Below are positions 1-8,806 of a DNA stretch of 64,000 nt, one piece after another. A program made the position numbers and the translations under genes. Under the pieces are notes generated by a model. It saw only the letters and a program-made list of their open reading frames with translations, was not told the DNA's origin and made no database searches. This DNA comes from Metabacillus litoralis. GTDB lineage: Bacteria; Bacillota; Bacilli; Bacillales; Bacillaceae. Location: NCBI RefSeq assembly GCF_003667825.1, contig NZ_CP033043.1:5166625-5230624 (forward strand), read 5' to 3'. Position 1 is the first letter of the stretch. Each line of letters starts with the position of its first letter.

Positions 1-26
1 AAAGAAAATAAGGTGGTTGATCATTA

Positions 27-572
27 ATGAAGTTCTTCGGAGGGATACATGAACGAGCACATAAGTATTTTCTTATGACAGTAAAAATGTTTCAGCTAAA
101 ATCAACTAAAGAAAGTGATTTTGAGTATCATAGTGAAGAGGCTAATGATTCAACATGGCGTTTCAAGTTTCTGATAAACAGGAATTTTATATCAAGAGTA
201 TATAAACTATCAGTCTCTTACGAAATATCTGAGTCTTCTGATAATATTTTCCCGGAAACAATCTCATGGAATTTTCTGAAAAAAGAATGGCAGCCAAAAG
301 GACAGAGCACCTCATATTGTCAATTGTTAAATCAGCATAAACAACTTAAGAAAATTGTCCAGGCAGTTGATTATGAATCGATAGAGATTGGGCAAGTTGG
401 TGGAAAATATCAAATTACAATGGTTCCTATTCCTGGCTCCTATGTTTTTATCTTGCTTCCTCCGTTACAATATTTTGTTAAAATGAAAAATGAAGAGATG
501 ATAAAAATAAAAGAGCTAGCGTACAAGGTTCAAGAGACGATAATAGATTATCAGAAAAAGACAGCAGGTTAA
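27..572 (+). CDS. Hypothetical protein, 181 aa
   Basis: I do not recognise this protein. It begins at an ATG preceded by an AAGGTGG ribosome site about 10 bases upstream, and it ends about 180 bases before the MarR-type gene. The product is soluble-looking, rich in Lys, Glu, Ile and Tyr, with a mildly hydrophobic stretch near residues 130-150 (a PIPGSYVFILLPPL segment) that is too short and Pro-rich for a confident membrane helix. There is no signal peptide, cysteine cluster or nucleotide-binding motif. It may be the last gene of an operon that starts outside the window. The coding call rests on an uninterrupted frame, good start context and codon use like the neighbours. Confidence 0.6.
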   Translation: MKFFGGIHERAHKYFLMTVKMFQLKSTKESDFEYHSEEANDSTWRFKFLINRNFISRVYKLSVSYEISESSDNIFPETISWNFLKKEWQPKGQSTSYCQLLNQHKQLKKIVQAVDYESIEIGQVGGKYQITMVPIPGSYVFILLPPLQYFVKMKNEEMIKIKELAYKVQETIIDYQKKTAG

Positions 573-686
573 GTCTTGCTTTAGCTACCTCCTAATCCAT
601 ATACCTAAACAACTAACCACCACATTTAACATTTTGTTAAAAATCCTTGGATCATTCCAGTTGGGTTTATGGCAATTAATTATACA

Positions 687-734
687 TTGTCATTTAACCT
701 TTTTTTTGATAAAATCGTTTCATAGCTAACGATT
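687..734 (+). promoter_or_regulatory. Promoter and candidate self-operator of the MarR gene
   Basis: A SigA-like promoter can be read as TTGTCA (687-692), 17 bases, TAAAAT (710-715). A perfect 7-bp inverted repeat, AATCGTT (713-719) and AACGATT (728-734), overlaps the -10 box and the start region. That is a usual place for a MarR-family dimer to repress its own gene. The binding role is inferred from position and symmetry. Confidence 0.45.
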
Positions 735-752
735 AAATTAATAATCAAGAAG

Positions 753-1274
753 GTGTTTGACATTCATATAAATAATGAAGATGGAGAATTGCTTCCTGAA
801 GAGGTTGATACAATTAGTCAACTAACGAAACTACCATTGAATTCACTCAATTTAGATGCAATTGCTGTTGTGACAAATATATATCGGGTAGCTCAGGGGT
901 TAAGAAATAAAATGGAACAAGAAGTTCTTTCTGAATACGGACTATCTTGGACTTCATTTTCGATTCTATATGATTTATGGATTGGTGGCTCTCTTGAAAC
1001 AAAAAAACTAGCTGAATCAGCGGGAGTTTCAAAAGCGACAATAAGTAATATCACAAACACATTAGAGAAAAAGGACCTTTGTTATCGAAAAGTTGATCAC
1101 AGAGATCGAAGAAATACCTTTGTTTTACTCACTGATAAGGGAAAGCAAGTCATTGAGGAGCTCTATCCCCGTTTTCATTCGGGAGAGGTTGATATTGTTT
1201 CGAGTCTTGATGTAACAGAGAAAAAAATACTGGCTACGTTACTAAGAAGAGTCATTAGGGAAAATGAATTTTAA
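753..1274 (+). CDS. MarR-family transcriptional regulator
   Basis: This is a winged-helix MarR regulator of about 173 aa. A helical N-terminal part (residues 30-60) leads into the DNA-binding region around residues 75-130, which shows the typical pattern of a helix-turn-helix (LAESAGVSKATISNITNTLE) followed by a wing with DHRDRR and LTDKGK. It lies directly upstream of the T-box-controlled tyrosyl-tRNA synthetase, the same order as ywaE-tyrZ in Bacillus subtilis, so it is probably the YwaE counterpart; its ligand is unknown. The start is uncertain. The GTG at 753 sits directly against its AAGAAGG ribosome site, and no better in-frame start lies nearby, so a slightly different non-ATG start is possible. 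Transcription may continue into the tyrZ leader. Confidence 0.88.
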   Translation: MFDIHINNEDGELLPEEVDTISQLTKLPLNSLNLDAIAVVTNIYRVAQGLRNKMEQEVLSEYGLSWTSFSILYDLWIGGSLETKKLAESAGVSKATISNITNTLEKKDLCYRKVDHRDRRNTFVLLTDKGKQVIEELYPRFHSGEVDIVSSLDVTEKKILATLLRRVIRENEF

Positions 1275-1284
1275 AAGTGAATAG

Positions 1285-1530
1285 TCAATAAGTGATGAGA
1301 GGAAACATGAGTAGCAGTTATCTCCCTGTTTGCAGAGAGTCGATGGTTGGTGTGAATCGACACATAGATAACGCGAATTACAGTCCTTGAGCTTTTCTTT
1401 GTTACAACAATAGCAAAGAACGGACGATCCGTTAATTCGTTGAGTGGAAGAATATTATTATTCTTCAATAAGGGTGGTACCGCGTGAAATAGTCTAACCA
1501 CGTCCCTTTTTAGGGATGTGGTTTTTTTGT
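1285..1530 (+). promoter_or_regulatory. Tyrosine T-box leader of tyrZ
   Basis: This is a tRNA-sensing T-box riboswitch. The conserved T-box AGGGTGGTACCGCG lies at 1471-1484, and a terminator hairpin (CCACGTCCC / GGGATGTGG plus a T run) lies at 1499-1529. A GAATTACAG context at 1375-1383 carries TAC, a tyrosine codon, at 1379-1381 as the likely specifier. The TGGT of the antiterminator bulge implies an A discriminator base, as expected for tRNA-Tyr. Uncharged tRNA-Tyr should stabilise the antiterminator and permit tyrZ transcription. The 5' boundary is approximate. Confidence 0.93.
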
Positions 1531-1554
1531 TTACAAAAAAAATAGGAGGAAATC

Positions 1555-2802
1555 ATGATGAGTGAATCAAATAAGAAGTTAACTGAAGAACAATTACAAG
1601 AAGTAAAGAGGCAGCTTACTATATACTCTCAAGGCGTACAAGAAATTATTCCAACTGAAGAGCTAGAAGCAAAAATAGCAAAATCAGTATATGAAAATCG
1701 CCCACTTAAGATAAAACTAGGATTGGACCCTTCAGCACCGGATGTTCATCTTGGTCATACGGTTGTTCTTAACAAGATGAGACAGTTCCAAGAAAATGGT
1801 CATGTTATTCAGCTAATTATTGGTGACTTTACTGGAAAAATAGGTGACCCGACAGGAAAGTCAGTAGCAAGAAAACAGCTAACAGATGAAGAAGTAAAAC
1901 ATAATGCTAAAACATACTTTGAGCAGTTTGCAAAAGTGATTGATATGGACAAAGTTGAATTACACTATAACTCTAAATGGTTATCTCAGCTTAATTTTGA
2001 AGATGTTATCCAACTAGCAGGAAAAATAACAGTAGCCAGGCTTTTAGAAAGAGATGATTTTGAGGAAAGAATCGCTTTTAATAAGCCGATTTCTCTTCAC
2101 GAATTCTTCTACCCATTAATGCAAGGCTACGATTCAGTGATGTTGGAATGTGATATTGAGTTAGGTGGAACAGACCAGCATTTTAATATTCTAATGGGCA
2201 GACATTTCCAAGAAAAGTACGGAAAAGAAAAGCAAGTTGCATTATTAATACCGTTATTAGAAGGTCTTGATGGTGTGGAGAAAATGTCTAAATCGAAGAA
2301 GAATTACATTGGAATTGATGAAAGTCCTCAAGAAATGTACGGAAAAGCAATGTCAATTCCAGATGAATTGATGAGTAAATACTTTGAATTAGTAACTGAT
2401 TTTACACCAGATAAAGTAAAAACAATAAAAGGAGATTTAAAAAGTGACATACTTCATCCTAGAGATGCAAAAATGTTACTTGCTAAAACGATTGTGAGAA
2501 TGTACCACGGAAAAGCTGAAGCAGAAAAGGCAGAGGAACATTTTGTTACTGTTTTTCAGAAAGGAACAATGCCTGATGAAATTCCTGTTGTAACTTGGAA
2601 GGGACAGGATGAGCTATCGATTTTAGATCTAGTTGTTAAGTTAGAACTACTAAGTTCAAAGAGTGAAGTACGAAGAATGATTAACAATAATGGTATTAAA
2701 TTAAATGGAGAAAAGGTAGAAGATCCACAAATGGAAGTTTTAATCACAGACGAATTAGTTGTTCAGGTGGGGAAACGTAAATTTATTAAGATAAAGAAGT
2801 AA
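1555..2802 (+). CDS. tyrZ: Tyrosyl-tRNA synthetase (TyrZ type)
   Basis: This cytoplasmic class I aminoacyl-tRNA synthetase joins L-tyrosine to tRNA-Tyr using ATP. The HIGH-type motif is HLGH at residues 65-68, the KMSKS loop is at 243-247, and an S4 RNA-binding domain occupies the last 60 residues or so. Its 415 aa, and N-terminal sequence such as [10 protein letters not shown] and [10 protein letters not shown], resemble the TyrZ branch more than the standard TyrS branch. The T-box leader and the upstream MarR gene support that choice. Start: AGGAGG is followed by ATG at 1555, with a second ATG at 1558 equally plausible. A second, housekeeping TyrS may exist elsewhere in the genome; that cannot be seen here. 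Confidence 0.95.
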   Translation: MMSESNKKLTEEQLQEVKRQLTIYSQGVQEIIPTEELEAKIAKSVYENRPLKIKLGLDPSAPDVHLGHTVVLNKMRQFQENGHVIQLIIGDFTGKIGDPTGKSVARKQLTDEEVKHNAKTYFEQFAKVIDMDKVELHYNSKWLSQLNFEDVIQLAGKITVARLLERDDFEERIAFNKPISLHEFFYPLMQGYDSVMLECDIELGGTDQHFNILMGRHFQEKYGKEKQVALLIPLLEGLDGVEKMSKSKKNYIGIDESPQEMYGKAMSIPDELMSKYFELVTDFTPDKVKTIKGDLKSDILHPRDAKMLLAKTIVRMYHGKAEAEKAEEHFVTVFQKGTMPDEIPVVTWKGQDELSILDLVVKLELLSSKSEVRRMINNNGIKLNGEKVEDPQMEVLITDELVVQVGKRKFIKIKK

Positions 2803-2835
2803 CTTTCGAAATCTAGTAATTGGCTGTATAGCAAA

Positions 2836-2881
2836 AAGTTCGAATTTCCTCAAGTTTAGAGATTCGAGCTTTTTTATTTTT
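2836..2881 (+). terminator. Terminator after tyrZ
   Basis: An AAGTTCGAAT / ATTCGAGCTT stem (one G-T pair) is followed by a T-rich run, TTTTTTATTTTT. It is the expected Rho-independent end of the tyrZ transcript. Confidence 0.85.
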
Positions 2882-3045
2882 GTGGAAAAGGTTTATTATG
2901 ATGATACATAGGGCTACAAAGAGCAATTTGGTGTATGCTTAAGTTAATTCTATTAAAGCACTGTAAAGGAAGTTTTTTAATGAACAACGGAATTCAAATT
3001 CTCACAATGAGATTATTATATAAAAATAGGGAGGAGAAAGAAGGG

Positions 3046-4371
3046 ATGCTAAGGTGGCGGATCGTAACATCTCCAATACTAGTCTTGATGATGATCATTA
3101 GTTTACTTTTATCAGGTTGTAAAGGAGAGGAATCCCAATCCAATGAAAAAGCAACGGAAAAGGTGAAGATTACTTTTTGGGATGATAATGCTGGTCCACA
3201 GCGAACACCCCTTTGGAATGAATTAATTAGAAAGTTTGAACAAGAAAATCCCACAATTGATGTAGAGTATGTTGGTTTACCTAAAGATTATGCTAAGTCA
3301 AAGTTTGACGCAGCGATTGCCGCTGAAGATATGCCTGATATAGCTAGTGTCTATACCAGTTGGCTTCCTGAGTTTTCTCATCGCGATGCATTATTACCCT
3401 TGGATTCCTTTTTTGAGAATTGGAGTGAAAAGGACCAAATAAACAAAGAAGCGATCATGTTTAATAGGAGAATTGTAAAGGATCATAAGTTATATGGAAT
3501 TCCATATACACAAAATCTCGATATTCTTTGGATTCGGTCAGATTGGTTTAGAGAAGCTAATTTAAAGATTCCCCAAACATGGGAGGAATTCTTCCTGGCT
3601 GTTGAGACATTAACAGATAAATCAAGTGGACGGTATGGTTTTACAATTCGGGGAGGTGCAGGTGGGTCATTTCAACTACAAAGGATGATGTATGCCTATT
3701 CAGGAATTGAGGATTATTTTAAGGATGGGAAAAGCACGATTAATGATCCAAAGCATGTTCAGTTTTTAAAAAGATATTTTGGTTTGTACCAAAAGTTTAC
3801 TCCGAAGAGTGATATTACAAATGATTATAAGGCAATGCTTGCTAATTTTGATATGGGAGTCTCCGCTATGGTCCAGCATAATATTGGCTCTTTTGCTGAG
3901 CATCATGAAGGATTAAATACTGATCAATTTCAGGCTGTCCCTTTACCGAAGTCAATTAACGGTCCTTATGTGGCTGAAGCGGGCAATACAATCGGGATAA
4001 GTATATTTAAAGAAACAAAGCATCCAGATGAGGCATGGAAATTTGTTCAGTTCGTTAATTCAAAAGTTGCACAAAATTTATGGAATCAAAGTGTAGGTCA
4101 AATCCCGACACATTTAGGTGTAATGGAAGAGGATTGGATAAAAGACTCTCCGCATATTCAGATTTCTGCCCTAGTCTATAATGATCATGAAACGATTCTT
4201 TATGAGCCACCATTTTATTTACCGGAATATCGAACGATTCTCAATACAATAGTTGATCCTGGTATCCAAGAGGTATTAAGTGAAAAGACAACTGTTGAGG
4301 ACTTTTTAAATAAGTGGGCAAAAGCGATGGAAACAGCTCAAGAGCAGTTCGAAGGTAAACTTACAAATTAG
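3046..4371 (+). CDS. Sugar ABC transporter substrate-binding lipoprotein (first pectin-locus copy)
   Basis: This is a family 1 extracellular solute-binding protein, the ligand-capturing part of a CUT1 carbohydrate importer, anchored outside the membrane. A lipoprotein signal with lipobox LLSGC puts the acylated Cys at residue 25. It is a close paralogue of the binding protein at 8807-10147: both have FWD-NA-P-RTPLW after the signal, IRGGAGGSFQLQR in the middle and YEPPFYLP near the end. The context of pectate lyase, oligogalacturonate lyase and a GH105-type gene suggests oligogalacturonides or rhamnogalacturonides as ligand. I chose ATG 3046, behind GGGAGGAGAAAG, over an upstream in-frame start at 2935 because only this one begins with a proper signal peptide. 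No permease is adjacent; it may share the permeases at 6975-8761. Confidence 0.92.
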   Translation: MLRWRIVTSPILVLMMIISLLLSGCKGEESQSNEKATEKVKITFWDDNAGPQRTPLWNELIRKFEQENPTIDVEYVGLPKDYAKSKFDAAIAAEDMPDIASVYTSWLPEFSHRDALLPLDSFFENWSEKDQINKEAIMFNRRIVKDHKLYGIPYTQNLDILWIRSDWFREANLKIPQTWEEFFLAVETLTDKSSGRYGFTIRGGAGGSFQLQRMMYAYSGIEDYFKDGKSTINDPKHVQFLKRYFGLYQKFTPKSDITNDYKAMLANFDMGVSAMVQHNIGSFAEHHEGLNTDQFQAVPLPKSINGPYVAEAGNTIGISIFKETKHPDEAWKFVQFVNSKVAQNLWNQSVGQIPTHLGVMEEDWIKDSPHIQISALVYNDHETILYEPPFYLPEYRTILNTIVDPGIQEVLSEKTTVEDFLNKWAKAMETAQEQFEGKLTN

Positions 4372-4382
4372 TTACTCTTATA

Positions 4383-4411
4383 AAAGGAGGAAAGGGAAAT
4401 TTCCCTTTCCT
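4383..4411 (-). terminator. Palindromic terminator at the end of the esterase gene
   Basis: A perfect 24-nt palindrome (4388-4411; half AGGAAAGGGAAA) lies between the convergent binding-protein and esterase genes. On the minus strand it is followed by CCTTTTAT, so it fits the esterase transcript best; it could also slow plus-strand read-through. Confidence 0.6.
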
Positions 4412-4412
4412 G

Positions 4413-5201
4413 TTAATATCCTTGTTTCTTTAACCATTTTTCACATAACTTCTTCCATTGTCCTACGATTTGATCGTCTTCTGCAAGTCCTAATCCATGA
4501 CGGCCGTTTGGGAAGATATGCATTTCGTAAGGAATATTGGATTTTGATAAAGCTTTTGCATATAAAAGGCTATTTTCAACAGAGACAGACGCATCATCTG
4601 AGGTATGCCATAAAAATGTCGGCGGTGTCTTAGAGGAGACATTTAATTCTGCTGATAATAAAGTTCTAAGCTTTTTAGTGGAATGATCTCCAAGTAAGTT
4701 ATGGAGGGATCCTTCATGATAATTTTCTAATAAAGAAATTACCGGATAGCAAAGAATGGCGATATCAGGTTGACTGCTTTCAAGATCAATCTGATCACTT
4801 GGCTCATAAGAACAAAAAGTAGATAGTGTTGAGACGGAAGCTGCTAAATGTCCTCCTGCTGAAAAGCCGAGAATCCCTATTTTCTCTTTATCGAGGCTCC
4901 ATTCTTCAGAATAAAAACGTACAACACGAATTGCACGCTGGGCATCTGCCAGTGGAGCAGGGTGTTTATTAGGAGACACTCGATAATTTACTACAAATGC
5001 TGAGATCCCTAGAGTGTTTAACCATTTTGCAACTGGTTCCCCTTCATGGTTTGCCCGGCGTTGATAGCCTCCACCAGGACAAATAATGATAGCACCACGA
5101 TTTACGGATTCCTTAACTAGATAGGGAGTCAAACTTGGAAGAGTTTCCTCATCCTCTTCTTTAAAAAAGGGTGGTGAACCTGACCATAAAAAGTATGCCA
5201 T
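4413..5201 (-). CDS. Alpha/beta-hydrolase, probable carbohydrate acetylesterase
   Basis: This cytoplasmic alpha/beta-hydrolase of the BD-FAE/acetyl-esterase type has 262 aa. An oxyanion-hole-like PGGGY lies at residues 42-46, and the nucleophile elbow GFSAGG has the catalytic Ser at 114. An Asp at about 202-203 (TSDDAS) and His235 (PNGRHG) complete a plausible triad. There is no signal peptide. It sits on the opposite strand inside the pectin locus, and its promoter carries the same half-sites and cre-like box as the two pectin operons. It therefore probably removes acetyl groups from imported pectin oligosaccharides. The substrate is inferred from context; the enzyme class is clear. Confidence 0.85.
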   Translation of the reverse strand: MAYFLWSGSPPFFKEEDEETLPSLTPYLVKESVNRGAIIICPGGGYQRRANHEGEPVAKWLNTLGISAFVVNYRVSPNKHPAPLADAQRAIRVVRFYSEEWSLDKEKIGILGFSAGGHLAASVSTLSTFCSYEPSDQIDLESSQPDIAILCYPVISLLENYHEGSLHNLLGDHSTKKLRTLLSAELNVSSKTPPTFLWHTSDDASVSVENSLLYAKALSKSNIPYEMHIFPNGRHGLGLAEDDQIVGQWKKLCEKWLKKQGY

Positions 5202-5274
5202 TCTGAAACCCCCTTCACATTAAACCTTATTATTCAAATTTGTTTCCTTCTCATTATATGTACTTATTTATTTT

Positions 5275-5340
5275 ATTTTATATGAATGCGCATTCTGGAA
5301 TAATAAAAGATTTTAAGATGAATGAGTAAAATTTTAAGAT
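5275..5340 (-). promoter_or_regulatory. Esterase promoter with paired AraC-type half-sites and cre-like box
   Basis: Reading the minus strand, ATCTTAAAAT occurs at 5340-5331 and again at 5319-5310, 21 bp apart. A cre-like palindrome (GAATGCGCATTC, 5284-5295) follows, then TAAAAT at 5280-5275 as a -10 box. The spacing between half-sites, cre-like box and -10 box matches the promoters at 6885-6950 and 15208-15273. The proximal half-site is 30 bases from the -10 box in all three. The regulator is inferred to be the AraC-type response regulator at 13517-15061; CcpA binding here is weaker than at the other two because the box has three mismatches. Confidence 0.6.
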
Positions 5341-5431
5341 AAGTAGGCAGTTTTTCAATTATTCGTTGAGAGAGGATGAAGATTGATTTAAACTATCGTT
5401 ACTGCTTCAAAGCTTAAATAGTTTTTTGAAA

Positions 5432-5445
5432 TGATAACGTTAACA
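5432..5445 (+). promoter_or_regulatory. cre-like box before the oxidoreductase gene
   Basis: TGATAACGTTAACA matches the CcpA consensus TGWAANCGNTNWCA at all but one position. It lies 24 bases before the chosen start at 5470, between any upstream promoter and the gene, where CcpA would block transcription. Confidence 0.5.
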
Positions 5446-5469
5446 AATTATAAGTGGGGGGATATTAGT

Positions 5470-6771
5470 ATGAAGAAGTATGTCATCTGCGGAGTTAGTA
5501 ACCGGGCATTACAAATGTTTATCGGCCCAATTATAAACGAATTTTCAAGAGAAAGTGAGATTGTTGGATTATTGGACTCAGACCCTTACCGATTTACTGT
5601 ATGTGCAGAAAAATACCCCAACCTAGAAAAAATTCCTACGTTTTCCCCAGAACAGTTTGACAAGATGATTGACCAAACACACCCGGACTATGTGATTGTT
5701 GCCGGTAGGGATGATACTCATGTTGATTATATTCTAAGTGCGTTAAGGAAGCAGGTTGATGTGATAACAGAAAAGCCTATGGTGACAAATGCTCAAGATG
5801 CATATAAGGTCATGCAGGCAGAAGCAGAAAGTGATGCAAGAGTGATTGTCACATTTAATTATCGTTACAGTCCATACCACCGTAAAATCAAAGAAATGAT
5901 TCTTGAAGGAAAAGTTGGAAGAATTACATCTATTGATTTAAATTGGTCTATTGATACTTTTCATGGATCTAGCTACTTTAGAAGGTGGAACCGAGATAGG
6001 GATATCTCAGGTGGGTTGTCGGTTCATAAATCAACTCATCATTTCGATCTTGTAAATTGGTGGCTGGATCAAAAGCCAGAAGAAGTGTTTGCGTATGGAG
6101 GCTTACATTATTTTGGTAAGGAGGGAGAGTTGAATCCTCGAAAAGAAACAAGTCGTTTTTGCGGAACGTGTGATGATCAAAATAATTGTGCTTATTTTAG
6201 AAGATGGAATCCACGTAGTGGTTCCAGCAGTTATAGAGATGATCATCTTTTGGCAGGCGTGTATGAAAAAATTCCCTATACGAATTATAGACCTGATGCC
6301 TGTATTTATGACGAAGAAATTAGCATTGAAGATACGTATGTGGCCACGGTTAAATATAATAGAGGAAGTTTACTAAGTTATTCAATTAATTTTTCAGCTC
6401 CGTATGAGGGATATCGTCTTGCTATTAATGGAACAAAAGGCAGGATTGAAACGACTGAATTCCATGAGCCAACTAGAATCCACTTTAAATATCCAGAACA
6501 AACAATTGACTATTTTCCACTTTTTGGTGCAAAAGAAACAATAGAGCTTGTAAAAAATCCTGGAGGTCATGGAGGAGGAGATCCAATATTGCTTGAAGAT
6601 CTTTTTCTTGGACCTGACCCAACACGTCCATATCCAATTTTAGCTGGTTCAGAAGCAGGTGCCTATTCGATTGCAGTTGGAGAAGGGGTATGGAGATCTG
6701 TAAAGGAAAGAAAGCCAATTAATATTAACGAACTTTTGTATCCTTCTAAGAAAGTCATGAACAATCAATAG
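5470..6771 (+). CDS. Gfo/Idh/MocA-family oxidoreductase
   Basis: This is an NAD(P)-dependent sugar dehydrogenase-like protein of 433 aa. The N-terminal Rossmann fold begins KKYVICGVSNRA, a GxxxRA variant of the usual glycine motif. It is followed by the family EKP motif (TEKPMVTN, near residue 100) and the C-terminal Gfo/Idh/MocA domain. A Cys-rich insert, CGTCDDQNNC, near residues 230-240 is not typical of simple family members. I prefer ATG 5470, with GGGGGG 9 bases upstream, over 5431, which overlaps the cre-like box. The gene sits between the divergent esterase and the importer permeases, so it may act on a pectin-derived uronate or related sugar. The reaction cannot be told from sequence. 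Confidence 0.87.
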   Translation: MKKYVICGVSNRALQMFIGPIINEFSRESEIVGLLDSDPYRFTVCAEKYPNLEKIPTFSPEQFDKMIDQTHPDYVIVAGRDDTHVDYILSALRKQVDVITEKPMVTNAQDAYKVMQAEAESDARVIVTFNYRYSPYHRKIKEMILEGKVGRITSIDLNWSIDTFHGSSYFRRWNRDRDISGGLSVHKSTHHFDLVNWWLDQKPEEVFAYGGLHYFGKEGELNPRKETSRFCGTCDDQNNCAYFRRWNPRSGSSSYRDDHLLAGVYEKIPYTNYRPDACIYDEEISIEDTYVATVKYNRGSLLSYSINFSAPYEGYRLAINGTKGRIETTEFHEPTRIHFKYPEQTIDYFPLFGAKETIELVKNPGGHGGGDPILLEDLFLGPDPTRPYPILAGSEAGAYSIAVGEGVWRSVKERKPININELLYPSKKVMNNQ

Positions 6772-6780
6772 GAAGTTTTT

Positions 6781-6825
6781 AAAACATACGAATTCCTTTC
6801 AATAGGACTACTCGTATGTTTTTTT
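6781..6825 (+). terminator. Terminator after the oxidoreductase gene
   Basis: AACATACGA (6783-6791) pairs with TCGTATGTT (6812-6820), followed by a T run. It isolates the oxidoreductase transcript from the permease operon. Confidence 0.8.
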
Positions 6826-6884
6826 GTATGTAAGTAAAATAGTTTCATAAAAAGGCAGACTAGTAAATTTTTAAAATTGGAAAT

Positions 6885-6950
6885 ATCTTAAAATTTTAAT
6901 CAATCATCTTAAAATCTTTAATTACCAAAGAAACCGTTTACATTTACAAT
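6885..6950 (+). promoter_or_regulatory. Permease-operon promoter with paired AraC-type half-sites and cre
   Basis: Two identical ATCTTAAAAT half-sites occupy 6885-6894 and 6906-6915 (21-bp pitch, two helical turns). A weak -35 (TTACCA, 6922-6927) and a -10 (TACAAT, 6945-6950) are separated by 17 bases. The cre box AGAAACCGTTTACA (6929-6942, one mismatch to consensus) fills the spacer. A poor -35 directly downstream of repeated sites is the classic arrangement for an AraC-type activator, and a cre in the spacer implies catabolite repression. Confidence 0.7.
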
Positions 6951-6974
6951 TAAAGCAAGAAAGGAGGAAACGAT

Positions 6975-7916
6975 ATGAGTTATTCACAAGGGTTTCCTGA
7001 AACGGCTGTCGATAGTAAAAAGGTGATTCATAAAAAGAAAATGAAGAAAGAAAAATGGATTCCTTATCTTTTTATTTTACCATCATTCCTCATTATAGTA
7101 AGTTTTCTTTTTTACCCTATTGCAACTGTATTCTACTATAGTCTTCAAAATTATGATGTATCTGCACCATACTATAATGGGTTTGCGGGTTTTGATAACT
7201 TCGTCAAGATCTTTACACAAGATCAAATGTTTGTCCCGAGTTTAATAAATAGTTTGAAATGGGTTGTAACAGAAGTAGGCCTTCAATTAACATTTGGGAT
7301 GATTTTGGCTTTACTACTGAATCAAACCTTTAAGTTTAGAGGGCTTGCACGAGCGGTTGCCTTTATTCCATGGGCGATCTCTGGAGTACTTGCTTCGGTT
7401 ATGTGGTCAATGATGCTAAATGAACATATGGGTGTTATTAATGACATGCTTATGAAAGTTGGTCTAATTAATGAACCAATGGCATTTCTAGCAAGTACAT
7501 CAACAGCTTTTGGAGCTGTGGTCATCGCCGAATTATGGAGAGGGATTCCTTTCTTTGCCATTACTTTGTTAGCTTCCTTGCAAAGCATACCAAACGAATT
7601 ATATGAAGCAGCTAGGGTAGATGGTGCTAGTAGATGGAAAACATTTATTTATGTTACGCTGCCGCAATTAAAAAATACAATTGTCTTAACAACTTTACTG
7701 AGAGTTGTTTGGGAATTTAATAATGTTGACTTAATTTTTAATTTAACAGGCGGTGGTCCAGCACATGCTACCACTACACTAACGATGTATATTGCTGATT
7801 TGGCAGTACATGGAAGTAATTTCGGTTACGGCTCAGCCTTAACTGTTGTATCATTTGGGATTCTATTAATCTTTGCCATCTTGTATTTGAAACTATCTCG
7901 TTATGAAAAGGAGTGA
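6975..7916 (+). CDS. CUT1 sugar ABC transporter permease (MalF/UgpA-like)
   Basis: This inner-membrane subunit of a binding-protein-dependent oligosaccharide importer has 313 aa and six predicted membrane segments, the first at about residues 30-55. The cytoplasmic EAA loop (YEAARVDGASRWKTF, starting at residue 210) docks the ATPase. It is followed after eight bases by the second permease and then by the binding-protein gene, forming the core importer operon. A 30-residue Lys-rich N-terminal tail precedes the first helix, which is common in this family. No ATPase gene is present in the locus, so the importer probably uses a shared MsmX-type ATPase. The substrate is inferred as pectin oligosaccharides. 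Confidence 0.93.
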   Translation: MSYSQGFPETAVDSKKVIHKKKMKKEKWIPYLFILPSFLIIVSFLFYPIATVFYYSLQNYDVSAPYYNGFAGFDNFVKIFTQDQMFVPSLINSLKWVVTEVGLQLTFGMILALLLNQTFKFRGLARAVAFIPWAISGVLASVMWSMMLNEHMGVINDMLMKVGLINEPMAFLASTSTAFGAVVIAELWRGIPFFAITLLASLQSIPNELYEAARVDGASRWKTFIYVTLPQLKNTIVLTTLLRVVWEFNNVDLIFNLTGGGPAHATTTLTMYIADLAVHGSNFGYGSALTVVSFGILLIFAILYLKLSRYEKE

Positions 7917-7924
7917 TTTGAGGG

Positions 7925-8761
7925 ATGTTATCAAAAAATAAAAAATTAGACAAACTCTTAACTCTTTATCTACCTTTAGCGTTGATGCTTAGTTTTACGA
8001 TGTTTCCAATCTACTGGACAATTAATACAGCATTGAAGCCGGAAGGAGATATTATTCAGCGTCCTCTGCAATATTTGCCGGCCAATCCAACCGTTGAAAA
8101 CTTTGTCTTTGCCTGGACTAATATTGGGTTTGCAACATTCTTCAAAAATAGTTTAATCGTTGGTTTCTTTACGGTTATTATCGTTCTCATTTGCTCAACT
8201 TTATCTGGATACGCTCTTTCTAGATATCAATTTAAAGGGAAAAAAAGCTTCATGCTGATGCTACTCTGTACTCAATTTATCCCTCGGGCAATGATGATCA
8301 TACCATTGTTTATCATTTTCAAGAATTTAGGATTAATTAGTCATCCTTTATCACTGATTATCACTTATACAGCAGTTGAGATACCTTTTACTACGATTCT
8401 AATGGCAGGATTTATTTCTAATGTACCAAAAGAACTGGAAGAGGCTGCTATGATTGACGGCTGTTCAAAAATGCAATCCTTACGTCATGTTGTGTTCCCA
8501 TTACTGCTACCAGGGATTGTAGCAACAGGAGTATTTACTTTCATTTATACTTGGAACGAATTTTTATTAGCATTAATGCTGACAAATCAACAATCCAAGT
8601 TCACACTTCCTGTGGGACTAAGTTCAATGATGGGTGAATTTAACGTGAACTATGGAGCTTTGGCGGCTGGAAGTGTAATCGCTTTAATTCCTGCAGTTAT
8701 ATTATTTGCCTACGCACAAAAGCACCTTGTTAATGGCATGGGTGGAGCTGTAAAAGGCTAA
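7925..8761 (+). CDS. CUT1 sugar ABC transporter permease (MalG/UgpE-like)
   Basis: This is the second membrane subunit of the importer, 278 aa with six predicted helices. The EAA motif reads LEEAAMIDGCSKMQSLRHV in the last third, and the protein ends GMGGAVKG, typical of the MalG-type partner. It starts nine bases after the first permease stops, with GAGGG just upstream of ATG 7925, so the two are co-translated in fixed ratio. It should pair with the 6975-7916 permease and take ligand from the binding proteins at 8807 and perhaps 3046. Confidence 0.93.
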   Translation: MLSKNKKLDKLLTLYLPLALMLSFTMFPIYWTINTALKPEGDIIQRPLQYLPANPTVENFVFAWTNIGFATFFKNSLIVGFFTVIIVLICSTLSGYALSRYQFKGKKSFMLMLLCTQFIPRAMMIIPLFIIFKNLGLISHPLSLIITYTAVEIPFTTILMAGFISNVPKELEEAAMIDGCSKMQSLRHVVFPLLLPGIVATGVFTFIYTWNEFLLALMLTNQQSKFTLPVGLSSMMGEFNVNYGALAAGSVIALIPAVILFAYAQKHLVNGMGGAVKG

Positions 8762-8806
8762 TTTTATAAAAATTATTATGGGTAAAATTTTAAGGGGGGC
8801 AACATA

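Noticed and set aside
2935..3045. Longer N-terminus for the first binding protein
   Set aside because: The ATG at 3046 has a proper ribosome site and gives a lipoprotein signal peptide; the upstream extension would bury it.
5431..5469. Upstream start for the oxidoreductase
   Set aside because: It overlaps a cre-like box and lacks a ribosome site; ATG 5470 has GGGGGG at good distance and begins with the Rossmann strand.
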